Source of the DNA: a virus
Virus record (IMG/VR): IMGVR_UViG_3300045454_000061
Span: 1 to 26,548 of that record
Strand: one strand, 5' to 3'
DNA: 26,548 bases
Positions 22,859 to 26,548 of the stretch are shown in pieces. The first letter of the stretch is position 1. Each line of letters starts with the position of its first letter. A program made the position numbers and the translations under genes. A model generated the notes under the pieces. That model worked only from the letters and a program-made list of their open reading frames with translations, ran no database searches and was not told the origin of the DNA.

Positions 22859-24604
22859 CTACGCGGCCATGCGGGGTTGCTGGCCGGCGTTCTCGATCGA
22901 GGCCATGCCTTGCCCCGCGTCGCGCAAGGCGGTGGCGGCGGCGGTCATGGCCTCGTTTTCCTGTTGCTGGGCGGCCTGTTCGGCGCGCGCCTGCTGGATC
23001 TCCTCGACCTCGGCGCGGGACTTCACCATGGCCGGGGCGTTCCCCAGGCTGTCGTTGATGGCGCGCAGGGCCTCATGCACGGCGACCACGTCGCCGGCCG
23101 TCTCGTCGAACTGTTTGGCGGCGGCGGCGGCGTTGAACAGCATCAGGGCGCCGTCCACCTGGGTCCGCATCTGCGCCTTGGCCAAGGGCCCGGCGTAATC
23201 CCAGTCCACGTCCACGCCCGACAGCTCGGCCGGCGGCGGCGCGACCAGATCTTCCTCGATCAGGGCTTCCAGCTCCCGATCCGCCCCCTTGCCGAACAGG
23301 TCGCGGTCGAAGGTCGGGACCAGATAGCTGATCGCCCGCTGGCGCAGGTCGCGCCGCTCGCGGATTTCCTCGGCCGTCACATTGGCCGCGTCGCGCAGAT
23401 TGGTGAACTCGCCGAAGAAGACCCGCTCGATATTGTCCGTCAGCTTGTCGCACCGCCGTTCGGCCCAGCTGGGGTCGCCGGCGATGTCCGCCTTCTGGAT
23501 CGCGTCGCGCAGGGACTGGAAGCCCAGGTTGACGGGATCATAGACGTTCACCTGGCCCGGGCGCCGGTCCAGCCGGTTGCCGAACAGGCGCGTGGGCGCG
23601 AACAGCACCGGGTCGTTGATCAGGTCGATGGCCCGTTCCATCCCGCCCGAGAAGTGGTTCAGGGCCATGGCGTCGGGCAGGGCGTCGTAGCCCAGGCCGG
23701 TGCAGTAGGGCGTGCCCTCGCGCGCGTCCATGCCCGCCACCTGATAGGGGAAGCTGTCGTACCCGCTCTCCTTCACCTCGAAGAAGTCGTAGTCGGGCAA
23801 CAGGGTCAGGTCGCTGAACGGCTTGTTGGTGTTGACCGCGCCCGACACGCCGCCCCGGCGCGGATCGACCAGGTGCAGCAGGGTGATGGTCTCGCCGTGC
23901 TTCTTCGGGTCCTTGAACTTCTCGGCGATGGCCCGATGCTCCAGGGCGTTCGGGTACTTCTCGACCATGCGCCACAGGGCCATGGTGAAGCGCCGATACA
24001 TGGTATCGGTCTCGCCCTCTTCGTTCTGGCTCCACCAGCAGGATTTCAGCGGCATGTGCTGGTGACGCGGGCCGAAGCCGCGCTTACGCCCGATCCAGCG
24101 CACGCAGTTGCCGAAGGCCAGGAACTCCAGCCCGCACCGGGCCACCGCCGTGACCATGCCCGACTGGGGCAGCATCTGCGCGTCGAACAACTGCCAGCGC
24201 AGCTCGTCCAGATAGTCGCGGGCCTCGGACGACAGATCCTGTTTGCGGCCTTCGCTGTCGCGGCGATAGACGGCCCGGCCGCTCAGGGCCATGCCCCGGC
24301 TGACGTTCGGCGCCATGAAGGGCTGGGTGGTGTCGATGGCGTAGGCGACGAACAGGGCCGCCGCCCGCTTCAGGTTCTGGCGCGGCACATTGGTGACGAC
24401 GCGCCGGTTGCGGCGGATCACGGGCGTCAGGGGCGACACCGCAAAGTCGGTCGACGGATAGAAATAGTCGCTGACCGCCTGCCAGCCGGGTTCGAAGTAC
24501 CGGCGCTCGGCCTGGCGCTCTTCCCAGTCGTTGCGGATGCGCCGGCCCCGGTCCGTCATCGACGGCATACGGGCCACGGCGGGGGCGGCGACGGTCTCGG
24601 CCAT
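22859..24604 (-). CDS. Portal (head-tail connector) protein, T7 gp8-like
   Basis: A 581-aa protein. The N-terminal region RIRNDWEERQAERRYFEPGW followed by QAVSDYFYPS is the typical start of the podovirus head-tail connector family, and SGGMERAIDLIND, GDPSWAERRCDKLTDNIERV and NVTAEEIRERRDLRQRAISY are further conserved-looking parts. The C-terminus is Gln/Ala-rich (QQARAEQAAQQQENEAMTAA is close to the pattern seen). It forms the dodecameric ring through which DNA is packaged and ejected. The ATG at 24604 lies 1 nt after the stop of the 63-aa gene. Confidence 0.88.
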   Translation of the reverse strand: MAETVAAPAVARMPSMTDRGRRIRNDWEERQAERRYFEPGWQAVSDYFYPSTDFAVSPLTPVIRRNRRVVTNVPRQNLKRAAALFVAYAIDTTQPFMAPNVSRGMALSGRAVYRRDSEGRKQDLSSEARDYLDELRWQLFDAQMLPQSGMVTAVARCGLEFLAFGNCVRWIGRKRGFGPRHQHMPLKSCWWSQNEEGETDTMYRRFTMALWRMVEKYPNALEHRAIAEKFKDPKKHGETITLLHLVDPRRGGVSGAVNTNKPFSDLTLLPDYDFFEVKESGYDSFPYQVAGMDAREGTPYCTGLGYDALPDAMALNHFSGGMERAIDLINDPVLFAPTRLFGNRLDRRPGQVNVYDPVNLGFQSLRDAIQKADIAGDPSWAERRCDKLTDNIERVFFGEFTNLRDAANVTAEEIRERRDLRQRAISYLVPTFDRDLFGKGADRELEALIEEDLVAPPPAELSGVDVDWDYAGPLAKAQMRTQVDGALMLFNAAAAAKQFDETAGDVVAVHEALRAINDSLGNAPAMVKSRAEVEEIQQARAEQAAQQQENEAMTAAATALRDAGQGMASIENAGQQPRMAA

Positions 24605-24605
24605 C

Positions 24606-24797
24606 TCAGCCCACTCCCGTCAGGGTCGGCGCCGGGGCCGCCGTCGCCGCCGGCGCCACCGCATCGCTCAGATAGGTGGACGCCCGCCCGCCGCTGCGCA
24701 GGCGACGCTGGCGCGCCTGGTCGATGCGGTTCTGCGTATCGGCAGGATCGACCGGGCGGGGGGTCTCGCGGACCTTCTGACGGCGCAGGAAGCTCAT
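24606..24797 (-). CDS. Small conserved protein upstream of portal
   Basis: A 63-aa protein starting MSFLRRQKVRETPRPVDPAD. The middle RIDQARQRRLRSGGRASTYL resembles small podovirus proteins near the portal that carry a basic helix followed by a (G)RASTxL motif. Motif A copy 3 ends 12 nt before its ATG, and GGGAG is close upstream. It opens the capsid block. Function unknown. Confidence 0.68.
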   Translation of the reverse strand: MSFLRRQKVRETPRPVDPADTQNRIDQARQRRLRSGGRASTYLSDAVAPAATAAPAPTLTGVG

Positions 24798-24809
24798 GCT
24801 CCCAACCTG

Positions 24810-24836
24810 AACCCGCCGAACCGGGGGGCGGACGGG
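24810..24836. promoter_or_regulatory. Motif A copy 3 (stem-loop opening the portal/capsid block)
   Basis: CCGCC (24813-24817), loop GAACCGGGG as in copy 1, and GGCGG (24827-24831). Flanks are slightly diverged (AAC and ACGGG). It ends 12 nt before the ATG of the 63-aa gene. Confidence 0.58.
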
Positions 24837-24862
24837 CCGGGCAGTTGCGGGGAGAGGTGAAC

Positions 24863-24892
24863 GGGCTCAAGTAGCGCGGCGCGCGATAGCCC
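24863..24892. repeat. Motif B copy 7
   Basis: Outer stem GGGCT/AGCCC; inner stem GCGC/GCGC with loop GGC; CAAGTA opposite GAT is kept. It starts 7 nt after the terminase stop codon and lies 26 nt from motif A copy 3. Confidence 0.8.
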
Positions 24893-24899
24893 AAGAGTG

Positions 24900-26414
24900 C
24901 TAGTCAAAGACCACCTCCACGACGTTCGAGGCCGTGGCGCCGTGCAGGCCGGTCATCGGCAACAACCCGGCCCGATCTTCGACGCCTTCGCCGCCCAGCA
25001 CCATGTATTCGGCGCTCTCGGCGACGGCGCTGAACTCGTTTTTCTTGGCCGACTGCGACGTGCCGTTGCCTTTCTTGGGGTAGTGAAAGCCGCCGTTCAG
25101 GGCGTTGATCAGCCAGATGCACCGGGGGTGCACCTTGTATCCGCCGTGGCGCTTCAGGGGGCGCGCCAGGGCCGTGCGGCGCATCTTCGGATCGTTGGTC
25201 GGCGCCAGGGACACGGCGATCTTGGTCCTGACCGAAATCTCCTGCGCCCAGCTCAGCTGACGGTTCAGGGTCGAACGCGACTTGGCCGCCGGATCGGGGA
25301 TCAGCAGGGCCTTTTTGCAGTGAGGGAAGATGGTCCGCATGGTGGACGTTATGGCGTCGGCGAACTCGATCACGTCCAGTTCGCCGTCCTCGGCGTCTTC
25401 CGCCACCACTTCGGCGAACACGCTCCATTGCCCGAACAGGCTCCGGTGGCCGAAGGTGGCCGCGCCCTTGAAGTCCACGTCCACCCCGATCATCACCGGC
25501 AGGTCCGGGTCTGGCTCCATGTCCGCAGGGCCGACGTGCTTGGTTTCGTCGAAGGCCGGATGCACCGGCACGCCCAGGCGGCCGTAGGTCAGCTTGCATT
25601 GCAGCAGCCGCCTCACGTCGGCCTCTTCCATGGTCGAGGCCATGTTGCGGTAGTAGTCGGGCCGGATCTTCTTCAGGTTGGCCTTGTTCTCGGCCAGGGC
25701 GTGGAAGCCGTCGGGCTCGTCGGGGTCGAAGCCGGGCGGCTGTTTGTGGACGTTCACCCCCGGACGCGGCGCGCCGTAGAACTCCTTTTCGAACCAGCTC
25801 CCGATGGTCGGCGTATTCGCGTCGCCCCACACGCCGGCATAGGCGATGCTGTCGGCCTGTTCGGGCCGGTCCTCGGGCTCGGGGAAGCGCCCGACGCGGT
25901 TGGTGCAGTAGGACAGGATGGCGCTGGACGCATGGGTGTCGAACTCTGGCAACCAGAAGGCCGTGCATTCCTTCCCCCGGAAGAACTCGTCCAGGTCCAT
26001 GTCCTGCACGGCGCGGAACCGCACATCGACCTCGACCGGCCCCTTGCCGTCCGGCCCGGCTCCGGGGATCTGGATCAGGTGGTCGGCCGGGTCGCCCTTG
26101 GCCCCGTTCCACTTCCCCCAGGGCCGGTCCATGACCTTCAGATAGGACGGGATCACGCTGTCCCAGGCGATGCGGTAGGTCGGGCAGACGACGAAAATCC
26201 GGGCTCGACGCCAGCCGTCCCTCGGACTAGGGTGCTGCCAGAGAGCAGCGCGCAGACAGCGCCGGGCCGACGCAATCGTCTTCCCGCCGCCCGTCGGCCC
26301 CACGATGATAGACACCGGCCCCTGATCGAACTCGTGCGCCCGCGCCTTCGGTCCGGCGAAGCCCCAGGTCCGTTGCTCGATCCTCTGTTCTGTCCCGGAC
26401 AAGCCGAACCCCAA
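24900..26414 (-). CDS. Terminase large subunit (TerL)
   Basis: A 504-aa protein with an N-terminal ATPase and a C-terminal nuclease. Walker A is GPTGGGKT (residues 39-46). A Walker B-like strand with catalytic acid is CTAFWLPEFD (Glu157). The RNase H-like nuclease shows IGVDVDF (Asp312) and LLIPDPAAKSR (Asp374). It packages DNA through the portal and cuts the concatemer. The only start that gives the family-like N-terminus is a TTG at 26414 (GFGLSGTEQRIEQRTWGF), because an in-frame stop lies at 26436-26438 and no ATG or GTG intervenes. It is separated from the portal block by about 100 nt of motif B plus motif A. Confidence 0.9.
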   Translation of the reverse strand: MGFGLSGTEQRIEQRTWGFAGPKARAHEFDQGPVSIIVGPTGGGKTIASARRCLRAALWQHPSPRDGWRRARIFVVCPTYRIAWDSVIPSYLKVMDRPWGKWNGAKGDPADHLIQIPGAGPDGKGPVEVDVRFRAVQDMDLDEFFRGKECTAFWLPEFDTHASSAILSYCTNRVGRFPEPEDRPEQADSIAYAGVWGDANTPTIGSWFEKEFYGAPRPGVNVHKQPPGFDPDEPDGFHALAENKANLKKIRPDYYRNMASTMEEADVRRLLQCKLTYGRLGVPVHPAFDETKHVGPADMEPDPDLPVMIGVDVDFKGAATFGHRSLFGQWSVFAEVVAEDAEDGELDVIEFADAITSTMRTIFPHCKKALLIPDPAAKSRSTLNRQLSWAQEISVRTKIAVSLAPTNDPKMRRTALARPLKRHGGYKVHPRCIWLINALNGGFHYPKKGNGTSQSAKKNEFSAVAESAEYMVLGGEGVEDRAGLLPMTGLHGATASNVVEVVFD

Positions 26415-26443
26415 CCCTGACCCTGTGCGATGGGGTCAGTTTC

Positions 26444-26470
26444 GGACCGCCAAATGGGGGGGCGGACGAA
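26444..26470. promoter_or_regulatory. Motif A copy 4 (stem-loop upstream of terminase)
   Basis: CCGCC (26447-26451), loop AAATGGGGG as in copy 2, and GGCGG (26461-26465) with the GGA and ACGAA flanks. It lies 29 nt before the TTG start of the terminase gene, not 12 as in the other copies. Confidence 0.58.
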
Positions 26471-26471
26471 G

Positions 26472-26548
26472 TCAGGGGCGAAGACCTGCCGGAAAGCCAC
26501 CCCCTGGGGAAATCGACGGCCCGCGATTTTGGGGGCCGGGGGTCGCGA
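26472..26548 (-). CDS. C-terminus of an upstream gene (possibly terminase small subunit)
   Basis: A minus-strand frame enters from the right edge and ends in TGA at 26474-26472; the visible residues end in GGGFPAGLRP. The stop lies 1 nt before motif A copy 4, so the motif would again be intergenic. The terminase small subunit is expected here by gene order. Only about 24 residues are visible, so this is weak. Confidence 0.3.
   Translation of the reverse strand, partial: ATPGPQNRGPSISPGGGFPAGLRP

Noticed and set aside
22820-24874. Plus-strand open frame of 684 codons opposite the portal
   Set aside because: Shadow of the portal gene; low-complexity translation. The same applies to frames at 16270-18426, 12873-14249, 4764-5357 and 24897-26420.
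26153-26500. 115-codon frame overlapping the start of TerL
   Set aside because: Off-frame reading of the Walker A region, running through motif A copy 4; Arg/Gly/Ser-rich with no family resemblance.

Overview
The window reads as the left edge of a prophage in a GC-rich alphaproteobacterium. Caulobacterales, Brevundimonas-like, is my best guess from base composition, codon use and the host genes; this is inference, not a database match. About 2.6 kb of host DNA holds, on the minus strand, a truncated TamA/Omp85-type outer-membrane assembly gene, a small lipoprotein and a CaiB/BaiF (alpha-methylacyl-CoA racemase-like) gene, followed on the plus strand by tRNA-Lys(UUU) with its terminator. From about 2.6 kb to the right edge the DNA is phage.

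The phage part is the virion and lysis half of a podovirus with T7-like gene order, almost all on the minus strand, so it is transcribed from right to left. In that order it has: terminase large subunit (TerL); a small conserved protein and the portal; an acidic ORFan, a Bbp19-like protein, scaffold, major capsid and a 166-aa capsid neighbour; tail adaptor (gp11-like), nozzle (gp12-like), a GNAT-like gp13-type protein, and gp14- and gp15-like ejection proteins; a 986-aa gp16-like protein with a lytic transglycosylase and a ParB/DdrB-like domain, a tiny Cys-rich protein and a second 910-aa ejection protein; then tail fibre, a 70-aa protein, holin, M15 peptidase endolysin, and an overlapping i-spanin/o-spanin pair. 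A convergent plus-strand zinc-ribbon gene lies between the lysis genes and the tRNA. No integrase, repressor, RNA polymerase or replication gene is in the window; they would lie beyond the right edge.

The most unusual signal is non-coding. Two families of short structured repeats recur only at boundaries of the late region. Motif B is a 30-nt two-stem hairpin in 7 copies, with compensatory base changes in both stems and a fixed internal loop (CAAGTA/GAT). Motif A is a 27-nt hairpin (CCGCC, 9-nt loop, GGCGG) in 4 copies, ending exactly 12 nt before the start codon in three cases. Together they split the late genes into five blocks: packaging, capsid, tail/early ejection, late ejection, and adsorption/lysis. 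Separate strong hairpins follow the capsid gene and its 166-aa neighbour, at the place where T7 has its late terminator. I read A and B as candidate regulatory, RNA-processing or module-exchange elements of this phage lineage.
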